Positions 44,510 through 53,798 of a stretch of DNA of 64,000 bases are shown piece after piece. Numbering within the stretch: position 1 is the stretch's first letter; every line of letters begins with the position of its first letter. The stretch comes from Aplectana chamaeleonis (taxonomy: Eukaryota > Nematoda > Chromadorea > Rhabditida > Cosmocercidae). The translations under genes were made by a program, and so were the position numbers. The notes under the pieces were generated by a model. The model was not told where the DNA came from and did not search any database. It was given only the letters and a program-made list of their open reading frames with translations. The stretch is from assembly GCA_029168955.1 (NCBI GenBank), contig JAPDOI010000039.1:992001-1056000 (forward strand). The letters run 5' to 3'.

Positions 44510-44530
44510 TCAAAAGAACCGCTAACATAC

Positions 44531-44633
44531 TCTTATCTGCAGGATTACATAAGGAGGTTCCAAATGCAGTAGTTCCAACGACAGTGGCTTTTTCTCCATC
44601 ATTCCACTGGAACAGAGGACCGCCGCTGTCACC
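44531..44633 (-). CDS. trypsin-like serine protease (S1), exon with active-site Ser
   Basis: 103 nt. Minus-strand reading GDSGGPLFQWNDGEKATVV then GTTAFGTSLCNPADK: the GDSGGP box carries the catalytic Ser and the oxyanion-hole Gly, and the G..AFGTSLC segment corresponds to the substrate-pocket strand (WGSSTC in chymotrypsin). The acceptor is TTTTCTAG at 44,641-44,634. The donor after AAGA is GTATGTTAG. It starts in phase 0, matching the exon upstream, and ends in phase 1. The next intron contains the MULE-like element. Secreted proteases of this family hydrolyse peptide bonds extracellularly or in the gut; the role here is not known. Confidence 0.88.
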
Positions 44634-44780
44634 CTAGAAAATGTATTTTTTGTTAACGGAGCCTCATTCCTGGACACACATTCAGAAAAGGCATGTGTCT
44701 TCGAAACCTTATCTGAAATCAAACAATCGCAGTCTCGTTTGTAGCAAATGTTTTTGAGAAAGACTACAAAACAGTTCTAC

Positions 44781-44882
44781 CTGGTTGGCTGTTGTAACGT
44801 TTCCATTTGCTCTTCTCTTTTTGGCCGGGATCATACTTCCAGCAACGAGAGACGCGACACAATGTTTATCATCCTTATTGAC
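44781..44882 (-). CDS. trypsin-like serine protease (S1), exon before active-site Ser
   Basis: 102 nt, 34 codons, phase 0 at both ends. Reads VNKDDKHCVASLVAGSMIPA and ends NVTTANQ directly before GDSGGP. The donor is CAG then GTAGAA; the acceptor CACATCAG. The introns on each side are 147 and 111 bp, usual for this kind of nematode. The residue two before GDSGG is Asn, where trypsins normally have Cys191, which is unusual. Boundaries are my model; the acceptor lacks a strong pyrimidine tract. Confidence 0.65.
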
Positions 44883-44994
44883 CTGATGTGCGCTGTCGCT
44901 GTCGCTGATCGCGGAAAATATGATCTTGGCCTCACATCATGAGGCTTCCTCGCAAAATGCCATTTCCGTATGTGCAATCGTTTGTATCACATAC

Positions 44995-45113
44995 CATACA
45001 AATGGAATTTTTCCCATATTCCGCCGTAATCCGTTTGTTCACGAGATCAAAGTTCGTTGGTTTTAACTTGATTTGCCTCAAAAGTCTCGGCATGCCAGCC
45101 GTCCATTCAGGGG
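44995..45113 (-). CDS. trypsin-like serine protease (S1), exon of C-terminal barrel
   Basis: 119 nt. Reads PEWTAGMPRLLRQIKLKPTN and FDLVNKRITAEYGKNSICM. The pattern L-x-Q-(I/V)-x-L followed about 25 residues later by an (I)C matches the S1 segment after the Trp-Gly-x-Gly region up to Cys182. The acceptor CTCTTTCAG lies at 45,122-45,114; the donor is ATG then GTATGTGAT. It starts with two bases of a split codon and ends in phase 0, compatible with the next exon. The reading continues open past the donor (VCDTNDCTYGNG), so alternative splicing or another border is possible. Confidence 0.7.
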
Positions 45114-45237
45114 CTGAAAGAGGTCATATTAAAAATTGGCTCTAAATTCCAAGTCTAGTTGGTTTGTGGATATTGCTTCGGAATTCAGGATTACCTTACG
45201 AGATTACAATACTGATATATAGAAAATCGTGACTGAT
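45114..45237. other. intron of S1 gene
   Basis: No coding sequence; upstream side of the acceptor for the exon ending at 45,113. Confidence 0.5.
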
Positions 45238-45596
45238 TAATTTATTTATTCATTGTTGGACATGTATTTACATGCGAAAATGACAGGAGGGGGAAAAGCT
45301 GGCTGATACACTGATATAGTGACATAGTGTGCTATTGAAATGAAGTTTTTTATACGTTTGAAAGTACTGTAGTTGGCCGTAAAAGCTTTACTTCGCAATA
45401 CATTATTGAAACTAGAGCAAACTCTGTTGCAGGAAATCTTGGATCTTATATGAGTTTTGGCAGTAGTTGTTGATATTCTGAAAGCAACTCCTCTTCTTCG
45501 GGAATTCAGAAGCGAGAAAAAATCGGATGACTTCAATTTTCCAGGTCTCTGAGAATTTCGAAAGTCATCAAGAGATCGAAATTTTTTCTTCTCCAT
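45238..45596 (-). mobile_element. probable LINE 3' fragment
   Basis: A 116-codon minus frame includes SSDFFSLLNSRRRGVAFRIS, TTAKTHIRSKISCNRVCSSF and NVLRSKAFTANYSTFKR, a pattern like the C-terminal end of CR1/Jockey-type LINE proteins. A short (AAAT)n-like tail (45,238-45,254, minus strand) lies at its 3' end. It would sit in an intron of the S1 gene in the same orientation. The assignment is by general resemblance only. Confidence 0.45.
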
Positions 45597-45728
45597 TCTA
45601 AAGATTTAAGAAAAAACAGATTGTTCCTCTCTGTCCCACTAGGGATATTCTCATAGCCACCTCCAAGACCTCTTAGCATCAGCTTCTGAGCATTCTGATG
45701 TCATGAGGTCACTGAGAAGAGAACAGGG

Positions 45729-45866
45729 AAACCGAATAGTGCGGCAACTTACCCCGATACGCATACACAACAGCAGAAAAACATCCCGTAGTTAAGAAAA
45801 CCGAATAGTGCGGCAACTTACCCCGATACGCATACACAACAGCAGAAAAACATCCCGTAGTTAAGA
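45729..45866. repeat. perfect tandem duplication, 69 bp x 2
   Basis: AAACCGAATAGTGCGGCAAC and everything up to CATCCCGTAGTTAAGA occurs twice back to back with no difference that I can find. Within the putative S1 gene intron. Confidence 0.95.
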
Positions 45867-46104
45867 GCTTTTCTGAGCCAATGCAGAGCTACATGCAAGC
45901 TTCATATACTGCCTCCGTGTGTGAAGCATTTTTTTACACACGGGGACACTAACAACAACACCGCGCAAGGAAGGAGAGCGTGCAATGACGACGTTCGGTA
46001 CAGAGCTTTGGGGATCCAAACGGCTCGTTCTTGTTCGAACACGAAATTATATGCAAGTTTAGTCAGCTCAGTGTCTGGACGAGCTCTGCAGCAATAGTAG
46101 TTAC

Positions 46105-46268
46105 AGGCTATAAAACGGCGAAATTCACTTGGTTCCTACGCGAGCTGGTGCGGAGCGGAGGGTAGAGACGGTGAGAGAGCGTAGGGCAGACCGAGGCTGA
46201 GGCGTCGCGCGCACCGCTCGCGCCGCTCGCGCTTCGAATGATGTGAATTTCGAAGTTTTATAGAGGGT
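46105..46268. mobile_element. small GC-rich TIR element
   Basis: CTATAAAACGGCGAAATTCA at about 46,108 mirrors the right end (TGTGAATTTCGAAGTTTTATAG, first 20 compared). The centre has GCGCGCACCGCTCGCGCCGC. Related phrases (TATAAAACGCAATGAAATT) occur at about 46,480. Confidence 0.65.
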
Positions 46269-46289
46269 AACAATGTTCCGACGAGTCGT

Positions 46290-46625
46290 TGTAAGGCGCA
46301 ATTCATACTCGTCATCGCCAGCGCGTTACGCGCGTCACGCGCTTGCGGAGACTATGAAAACGCCAGCGGGGACGCCATGGCGGAGCGGAAAAAAGTGGAC
46401 CTTAACTTTTCCAAACACGCGATTTCTGTGCACGAGTTCACCACCATGGTAGCAAAGGATAATACTGGAATCAAATATTATAAAACGCAATGAAATTGGT
46501 GGTGTATTAATAAGCTACTGCGGAGCGTGCCGCGTGGGCGTGTCGTCAGGCCATTCATAGTCCAACGCCACGCCTGCGCATCACGCGCTGTCGTAGAGGA
46601 GTATGAAAAGCCCCAAGCAGCAATA
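46290..46625. mobile_element. composite of two related hairpin ends
   Basis: GGCGCAATTCATACTCGTCA with GAGACTATGAAAACGCC (46,298-46,365), and GGCCATTCATAGTCCAACGC with GGAGTATGAAAAGCCCC (46,549-46,612), are similar self-complementary blocks, likely the two ends of one element. Confidence 0.5.
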
Positions 46626-47152
46626 GTTCTGGTTGTGTCGAAGTTGAATCAAGTCGAATTTATATGATCGAAAAGTCTACCAATCACAGTATTTTCATTG
46701 AAGAAATCACTCATTTTCGCTTCGCCGAAATTGAAATTCTTCGCGTCGTCAAGTGTGTAGTGCCTCATGATATTGTGTGCCGTGTCATGACGGTAGCGTT
46801 TCACAGGAAGAATGCACCAAATTATAAGAAGTGGGAAGCGATCAACGAGCAGCGAGTGCAGCGTCGTGGAAAATAAGCAATGCTCCGTCGAGTACGTGTG
46901 CGCTTTATGGGAAGTAGCGTTCCTTTCCGAATGTGCGCAGTCTTTGAAGGTGATTAGCGTATTTTCGGAAGCGTTCGCCGCGTCATTGAGATCGGGATAG
47001 CGCAGGGAGGCGAGCGCCCCTTGTGGAAAGTGCATAGGTCTCAACAGGAAAAGTACTGCGCAAATAAGTAGCGAAAGTGAGAGGCGCTTTGTTTTGAACG
47101 TGCTCAGTCTTGGAATGTGAGTAGCTCTTCTCAAGCAAATCGGGGGTCTGGT
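46626..47152. other. no recognisable gene
   Basis: A 170-codon minus frame (46,649-47,161) overlaps shorter plus frames. It has a Leu-rich stretch but no domain that I know, and no splice evidence. I do not call it. Confidence 0.25.
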
Positions 47153-47517
47153 CAGGGTCAAGCGGGGTTGCGAAATTTCGCAACGGGGGTCGCAAAATTT
47201 TGGGTCCGAAAGTGAATGTTAGTGGGGATCGCAAAAATTTCGGTCCAAAAATCAGAATATCCCATAAATTCTCGATTACTTTTGGTCCCCAAGGGTAGGA
47301 TCGTAGCATTCGGTTTTAGGCGCTTGGGCTCAACTACTAAACTATTTTTCGGCGTCTGACACTTTTAGTAGTCAACTATAAAGTGGCCGGACCCGGGTAG
47401 GAGGGATCGCGAAAATCGCGCCTCGGGGACGGGCTTAGCTTGACTTGGATTTCGGAAAAAAATGTGACGGGGGTCGCTCCGATTTCGAAAAATTACGCAA
47501 CGCTCCGCTTGGCCCTG
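47153..47517. mobile_element. TIR element with CAGGG ends
   Basis: Left CAGGGTCAAGCGGGGTTGCG, right the complement of CAGGGCCAAGCGGAGCGTTG. The interior has repeated GGGGGTCGC. CAGGG termini are typical of hAT elements, but the flanks show no 8 bp duplication, so the class is tentative. Confidence 0.7.
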
Positions 47518-47599
47518 ATTCCGCGTAAGACTCCAAACACAGACCTATGCGGAGTCATACGATAAAGGGTAGCGGGAGTACAGCATCGCGACGCTCGTG

Positions 47600-48410
47600 A
47601 TGACGTCTCAATCACGGTCGGGACACTACCTAAATGATTGGCGGGAGACCCCCAACGAGCAGCCGAACCATGACGTCATTGGCTTTACGGGTTATTCATT
47701 TTAATTGTCGCGGTCCCACGGCGGAGAAGGTCCCGGCCTGGGTCCACGACAAGGACGTAATCTTCGCCACGGTCTGCGGTGAGGAATCACCCTCCCGCGG
47801 ATCGCGGCAAAAACCGCCGCTCCCCCCCCCCCAGCTGAGTTGTGAGAGGATACCCCTATCCCCCACCAGTCAAAAATAAGCTGGCCTCCAGAGAGTGACT
47901 CGAAGTCATCTTCCAGGGCCGGCATCAGAATGCCGAATGAGGACTCGAGTGAGAACAGGCGCCTTTTATAATGGCTGTGCACGAGATAAACACGTCACAA
48001 CGTGATCACGTGTTGATAACCACCATATCAACTTAGACTCTGCGGGGGGGGGGGGGCAGAGCCGGACAATAGAGTCCGTTTTCGACTTGGGGGAGCGACA
48101 GTGGAGGGTTTCTCGAAGGGGGCTTCAGGGGAGGCCCCTGCTCTCCTCCCGCGCTTGCTCCCCACCCCGAGAGGAAGAGACGGAAAAGATGGGAAGAAGT
48201 GGTAAGGTAGTTTACGACAATAGAAGCCAGAGAAGGCATAGTGGGCCAAACGCACACATCGACATTCACGTCAAGTTTTGTCCCGATTTGACGTGATTTC
48301 TCCTGTGATCTATCACGTGCTCAACCGGTATAAAAGGCGCCTCACCTCGTAGAGAGCCGCAATCGGCCTAACAAGGCCGGCCCTGGACGGGACTTTGGAT
48401 CCGTGTCAGA
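47600..48410. repeat. GC-rich complex repeat with inverted GGCGCCTTTTATA blocks
   Basis: AGGCGCCTTTTATAATGG (about 47,958) and its near complement TATAAAAGGCGCCTCACC (about 48,331) enclose sequence with poly-G runs (48,042-48,055). The left part (ACAAGGACGTAATCTTCGCC) matches, in complement, 53,530-53,580, which also ends in TTATAAAAGGCGGCC. Confidence 0.6.
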
Positions 48411-48458
48411 AGGTATATTTTTGAGGAGAGCGGCGACGCTTTCCGGGGGGGGGGAGGG

Positions 48459-48785
48459 TGACGTCTTTGCTCCGGGGCCGTGACGTCACTGATCCGGGCC
48501 GTGACGTCACTGCTCCGGGGCCGTGACATCAGTGCTCCGAGGCAGTGACGGGGCTTCAGGGCAGTGACAGGTGAGCTTCAGGGCAGTGACGGGGGGGCTT
48601 CAGGGCAGTGACAGGGGTGCTTCAGGGCAGTGACAGTGGGGCTTCAGGGCAGTAACAGGGGAGCTTCAGGGCAGTGACGGGGGGCTTCAGGGAAGTGACA
48701 GGGGAGCTTCAGGGCAGTGAGGAGGGGGGGGGGGGCTTCAGGGCAGTGACAGGGGGGCTTCAGGGCAGTGACAGGAGGGCTCCGA
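48459..48785. repeat. minisatellite: GTGACGTCACTGCTCCGGGG then GCTTCAGGGCAGTGACAGGG
   Basis: The first four units (about 21-22 bp) carry TGACGTCA or TGACATCA; they grade into about eleven units of GGGGCTTCAGGGCAGTGACA. Confidence 0.92.
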
Positions 48786-49353
48786 ACAAGCCAAATTGTC
48801 ATTTCGGCGGTAGCGCCCCCTCCCCCCGATTGGGGGGGGGGGGCAAGCGCCGGTGCTCGGTGGGTTGCCTCCCTGTAGAGCTGCGCTAGCCCTCTCCAGT
48901 GTATGAGAAGCTACGCTGTGATGTTTATCACAGTCTTAAGACTTGTCATCGTGTTCAAACAAGAATGAGCCGTTTGGATCCCCGAAGCTGTATACCGTTC
49001 CTCGTGCAATGACCGCGACCGTCGATCTGTCCCGCCTATTGCGGATCTAATTCCACTCGGGACCACTTCGCTCGTAATGAGTGGTGTGACGTTTCGCACT
49101 GCAAAAACGGGGCAACTCCTCCCTCGTTGTGTAGACAGATCTTGTCCCACTGTCCACAGCCCTTTTTCTAGATCTTTTGCAAAATATAGTGTAGTGATTA
49201 AACGTGGAGTTCGCCGTTCTAATTAGGTTAAGCTTTGCTGGACAAATGCGATCATGCCTTTTCTTCGCTCTCTACTCATGTTCTGGGTGATGAAGCTGGG
49301 TAAAGAGTAGAAGTAAATTCATGTTTAGGTCAAGTCGATTATTGGGCTCACTA
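48786..49353. other. no recognisable feature
   Basis: Poly-G tract near 48,833-48,843. Otherwise only short frames. Confidence 0.3.
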
Positions 49354-50663
49354 GGGAACCTCGCATGGTGTACCCCCGGATCAAGAAGCTGACAGTTGTT
49401 TTCTAGTCAACTCTGGCACGTCCTCTTCGAATCTGGGGCCGGATGCAACAACGCGCCGGGTTGGGGCAGGGGCTGGGCAGTTGGCATCTTTGACAATCAC
49501 AGTGCGAGGGCAGTAGATCATCTAATCAATCGTGCACCATCAGTGTTTTTCGCTGCTCTACCTGCCCCAGCCTCCTAACTGGGGCAGCGAGGGCACGATC
49601 GATTTTTTGATTTACGGACGTCTTCAAAGGCTGCCCTGCCCCTGCCCCAACCCGGCCTGTTGCTGCATTCGGTCCCTGAATTCAGATTTTGCAACGGACA
49701 TCTGCGAAAAAAGTTATAGCCTGTCAAAGTTCTTATTTCCCGCCTTTTTTTTTATCAAGAACGCGCATTAGTGTTTGCGAAATCTGGAAACAGACCTCAT
49801 GCCTGTTTTCAGCGCCCGAAACTACCCCACTGAGCAAATTTGGGGTGAAGGCACATTTTCCAAACTTTGCAGAGACTGATACCGTTTTGAACTTGTGCGG
49901 ATTTTTGGTTGGGCGATTATTTATACCTCTGAAAGCATAATAAATGTCGCAGATTTCACTCAAATACTTTTCATGTGGGTTTTTTGGGGCGCTGATCACG
50001 AATCTGGGGTTTATTTGACGATTTTCCGAGCTTTTCGACTTGATTTGTTCAAAGCTTTAAATCGGGGGGAAAATTTGATGGCAAGTCGCGACGTTTGCCG
50101 ATTTCCGGAGTGCTACGATAGAAGTGGCTCAAATTGTTGCTCTGGAGGTTGTTTGCAGTGCTAAATATGTACGAATCTGCAATCTGTTTATCGATTTTTG
50201 ATATATTACGGTAAGTTGCGGTGGGTATACGGTAGCTTGGTCAAAGTCTCAGATTTGGCTCAAATTTTCTCTGTGGGTGTTATTTGGGACGCTGAACACG
50301 AACTTGAGGTCGATTTTTTGATTTTCCGATTTTCAAGGTAGGTAAAGCCAGTTAAGAGGCATTATGCCCACCGTAACCTACAGTAACCATAAGTCTAGCA
50401 ACAAACAGATCCCAGACTCGCGTTCAGCGTCCTGAGTAACCCCTGTGGAAAGTTTTGAGCCGAATCCGAAATTTTTTTCTCAAACACCGCGAAAATTGGC
50501 TGATGGGTACCCTTACATTTTCATGAAGCTTCAAAAACGTTTATAACTTCGTTCAGAGGTGTCCGTAGCAAAATCCGATATCAGATTCGGAAACAGCGGA
50601 ACAGAATTGACCAGATAACATTCATCATCTCTTAAATGGTGGGGTAGGCCATGCGAGGTTCCT
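49354..50663. mobile_element. 1.3 kb TIR element containing a nested MITE
   Basis: Left GGGAACCTCGCATGGTGTAC, right the complement of AGGAACCTCGCATGGCCTAC; each is flanked by TA (49,352-49,353 and 50,664-50,665). The interior is AT-rich with repeated phrases (GGGCGCTGATCACGAATCTG, GGGACGCTGAACACGAACTT). It contains the Harbinger-like MITE at 49,436-49,675. Confidence 0.75.
49436..49675. mobile_element. Harbinger-like short MITE, CTG target
   Basis: 240 bp, GGGCCGGATGCAACAA to the complement of GGACCGAATGCAGCAA. Flanked by CTG at 49,433-49,435 and 49,676-49,678. Interior G-rich phrases as in the 18.2 kb copy. Confidence 0.9.
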
Positions 50664-50670
50664 TAGTCAG

Positions 50671-50819
50671 TAACGTCGGCATGGATCCTGAAAAGACTAA
50701 ACCTTCCGTATTGGAGGTTTTCGCAAACTCGGTGCACCTATGTTATAGCGTATGGCACCGAGTTTGCGCCAACCTTCAACACAGAACGCGAAGTCTTTTC
50801 CGTATCCATGCCGACGTTA
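50671..50819. mobile_element. 149 bp palindromic MITE (copy 2)
   Basis: TAACGTCGGCATGGATCC to its complement; same length and layout as 14,716-14,864. Confidence 0.92.
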
Positions 50820-51414
50820 CAGGCACAGGTTATCGATCACGAAGAATTTTGTGATAAGGTACGGGATCAATTGCGTCATGTCTAACACCAAATTTGAGCA
50901 GAACGACACCATCCATTCGTTGTTTCCGCCGCGTGGAGAGTGCTAGAGCTCACAGTACTAGTTTTCTCATTGTGTAACCGAGTTCAATGAGATGATTTTT
51001 CGATGAATAACTTATCGCACTGCGACTTATTTCTGCACGCCAGTCTTCTGCAGTTCATTCGCTTGCCATTAATTTTTATGTTTCTATTTCTATACGAATA
51101 ACTGCGAAAAATTCTAGCACTATCCATCCGTAATGGTTTGTTGTTAATGTTTTTTGTCAAACAGCGGGCGTCCAACTTGGTAATGATGTTATGTTATTGA
51201 CTGTCGCTGCAGCTACAGCAGGTGCCGCTAACTCTAGCGACAGGACATGAGAATGGCGTCTTTTCGTCGTTTTTTATCCAATTACGTGCGCGAACTGCCC
51301 CTAATACCTCCATTTCTGCGAGCAAAGGAACTTTTTATAGTAAACACTGCCTTGAACTAGTCTGGACGAGTAAGGCCCTCGTCATAGTCGTCCGATCAGC
51401 TGCAGCCACCCCGA
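50820..51414. other. no gene; possible TTAA-family right end
   Basis: TATAGTAAACACTGCCTTGA at about 51,338-51,357 resembles the right end of the TTAA family, but the left end is missing. Nothing else is recognised. Confidence 0.35.
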
Positions 51415-51700
51415 TCGATACGTATGCAATGCATTGGCACCCTGGTGGAAAACCCCCCGATGAGTTCGGAGTGCACCCGCCCGCTGCGCCCTGTCCCGTT
51501 GGTGTCCGACCCGGTTGATACGTATGCAATGCATTGCTCATGCAAGTGGGAAAATCCCCTCGGTGAGTCCGGAATGCGCCCGCCTAGTCCGTTCTGCCCC
51601 GTCCATGTCCGTCTCGGTCCGTCCGTGTGAAATACATTGCTCTTTGCGATGGAAAATCCCCCAGTTGTGGCGGGACAGCGCCGTCCACAGTGTGCTCGAG
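51415..51700. repeat. tandem units of ~100-112 bp
   Basis: GATACGTATGCAATGCATTG starts units near 51,416 and 51,515, and a decayed third (GAAATACATTGCTC) near 51,629. Each continues with GGAAAATCCCC and TCCGGA(A/G)TGCGCCCGCC phrases. Confidence 0.8.
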
Positions 51701-51739
51701 GGCGCCCGCCTAATCGATTTGCACTCCGCCGACATACTA

Positions 51740-51855
51740 GGGACGACGGTGGATCGCAAGGGACGGGTGAGGACAGCTTAGGATCACTCGGGCGGGAGAG
51801 GACGGCGCAGTCCGGCTTTATCGCCGACTATGACGGGAGCCTAGGTTGCTGTGTT
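51740..51855. repeat. truncated right end related to next element
   Basis: CCGACTATGACGGGAGCCTA at about 51,826 resembles the right end at 52,500-52,518 (CCGACTATGGCGGGGGCCTT). Confidence 0.5.
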
Positions 51856-51938
51856 TCCCCTCGCAGAAAATGAATCGCCTACATGATCGGTGATTCCACT
51901 TACTTCTTCCATACCCGGCTGCGGTCAGGTCGTCCTTT

Positions 51939-52520
51939 AGGCCCCTGTCAGACTTCGTCGAAAAACCTGCTGAGTCCCACTGAGTCCGAATGAGTCCGGG
52001 GTGGAAAAACCTGCTGAGTCCCACTGAGTCCGGTTGCCCCCAGCGCCAACCAACTCCTCTGCGAAACACGCAATTGGTAGTGACGATTATCACCTCAGCT
52101 GTGAATCGGAACGTGTTTGGTGGTTTATTTTTCTTGTTTTCAACATGTCTGAATCTGATTTCCGTATCAGCAGCAGGTGGGGCAGAGCGCAGACGACGAG
52201 AGTCGAGATACGGCGGGACTAGGCAGGTCGCAGTCGGCCGAAAAAAATGCACCCAAATCACGTGAAAAACACCTATATCGACCGGGTGGGGTGAGGATGA
52301 CTTCGGTGGGACTCAGTGGGACTCAGTCGGACTCAGTCGGTGCATTGGCCCCGCCCCTGTACGCATGAGAAATATCAGTATCGACCGGGGGGATTGCGGT
52401 GGGCATCAGACGGTCGCAGTCGGACTCAGTGGGTTGATTTTTTTGCACCCGTTTTCCACGAATTCGATGCGTATCGACCGGGTGGGACTCAGTAGATCCA
52501 CCGACTATGGCGGGGGCCTT
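51939..52520. mobile_element. TIR element with ACTGAGTCCCAC phrases
   Basis: Left AGGCCCCTGTCAGACTTCGT then GCTGAGTCCCACTGAGTCC; the right end is the complement of AAGGCCCCCGCCATAGTCGG then CTGAGTCCCACCCGGTC. The interior repeats GGGACTCAGT and TATCGACCGGGTGGG. Its right end touches the S1 protease exon at 52,521. Confidence 0.8.
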
Positions 52521-52789
52521 ATCGGTTCGCCGTGTGCTGGTAAACAAATTGGTGAGGCTTTACTCTTCGGAATATCCTTGGCTAACTCGAGTATAGCTAT
52601 ATCATTCAAGGGTTTCTGGCGTGGATCAAGGCTTTGGAGAGCATGCTTAATAAGGAACATCAATATTATCAAATGCAATTCAAACGGAAAAACTTTTGTG
52701 TATGGTGTTCGCATTGAAATGCTACTTTCGCAGTTGCCCTTAGTGAAAAACCGGGTTGTGAACGCTTTAGTGCGTGTGTACTTTTCCAT
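52521..52789 (-). CDS. trypsin-like serine protease (S1), exon with catalytic Asp
   Basis: The minus strand reads FPFELHLIILMFLIKHALQS, then DPRQKPLNDIAILELAKDIP and KSKASPICLPAHGEP. NDIAILEL is the S1 box containing the catalytic Asp (DIALLKL in chymotrypsin), and the S/A-x-PICLP block follows at the usual distance. The open run goes up to 52,789; the true acceptor is probably near 52,730-52,760 (TTTTTCACTAAG is a weak candidate). The donor is not visible because the TIR element begins just beyond. It has the same strand and correct order as the exons at 44.5-45.1 kb, so it is likely the same gene. Confidence 0.8.
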
Positions 52790-52904
52790 TTATCATCTTG
52801 ATCATACTCTTTACTCGTTCAATTATTTAACATTCATTGACAACAATTTTGCTTTTGAGTGTGGGGAACGATTTGTAGCTTACGGCTAATTCAACTTATC
52901 CACG
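52790..52904. other. S1 gene upstream intron
   Basis: Open on the plus strand only by chance; no coding signal recognised. Confidence 0.3.
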
Positions 52905-53000
52905 GTTGACATGCATGAACACTTCTGAGGAGGGCAGGGAGCCGCTCCGCGCCCTATGTGCGAAGCGTCAGGGCAGAGGTTACCCGAAGCACATGTCGTC
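52905..53000. repeat. partial copy of GGCATGCATGAACGCT element
   Basis: ACATGCATGAACACTTCTGA, then GGAGCCGCTCCGCGCCCTATG-like sequence, matches one end of the 58.9 kb element (first 20 bases compared). Confidence 0.7.
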
Positions 53001-53100
53001 CCCATTGCGTAGAGACGCAACCACACTACGCCGGACAAGTTCACCGTTCATACGAGGGAACACAGAATCAACAGTACACCAGAGGCATTCCGGGTAGAGG

Positions 53101-53798
53101 CACTCCTGGTCTGAATCATATCTGAATACTATGAGCTCGTGACGCTGATGACCAGTTTGATGCTTACTTGCTCTAGAACATTTAATCCAAGTAGCTTCGA
53201 AGAGAGAAGGGAGGCAAGATTTGGAGTGAACGCAAGCAACACATCAAGTGTGGGATTCCGGGCAGCTTGAATTCGAAAAAGTTCGGTGTTGCTTTTGCCC
53301 GTTTCTTATCGTTTTGTCTCTTAAAGTTAGTGCCTGCTGACACTCTGCTCCATTGATTTTTCTGATACCAGGGAACATTTGTACCACGGGGACGGTTATA
53401 AAAGGCGGCCAGTCTCACTTAGGGGGCCGTTGGCCATTTGAGGCCGTTTCGAGAGGATGACCTTCCGTCGCTTTCTGGACGTAAATTTTGGGCGCTGAAG
53501 AGATCGTCCCATTGCGAGAGAAGCTTCCTCGTTGTGGACTGTGGCAAAAATGATGTCCTTGTTGCAGACCGTGACAAGTTTAGCCTCCTGGCTGCGGGAC
53601 AAGGATCATACACAACACCGCTAAAGAGCGTGGTAGTCCTAGTTCTTTCTATGTTTGCAGAACAGGCTCCGATAACGAGGGGTTGAACTCTAGCATACGT
53701 TGGCAGCATATGATGCTGCTAGCAGCAGCTCCTGCTTACAGTGTGGGGTTGTATCCGATGCTTGCCCTGAAACACAACCCCTTTTGTGCAGATATACT
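53101..53798. repeat. GC-rich repeat related to 47.6 kb, otherwise unassigned
   Basis: 53,392-53,600 carries TTATAAAAGGCGGCCAGTCT and GTTGCAGACCGTGACAAG, which are complements of features of the 47.6-48.4 kb repeat. The rest is not recognised. Confidence 0.5.

Noticed and set aside
46649..47161. 170-codon minus-strand frame with a hydrophobic stretch
   Set aside because: No domain, no splice sites, and it runs into the CAGGG-ended element; support is insufficient.
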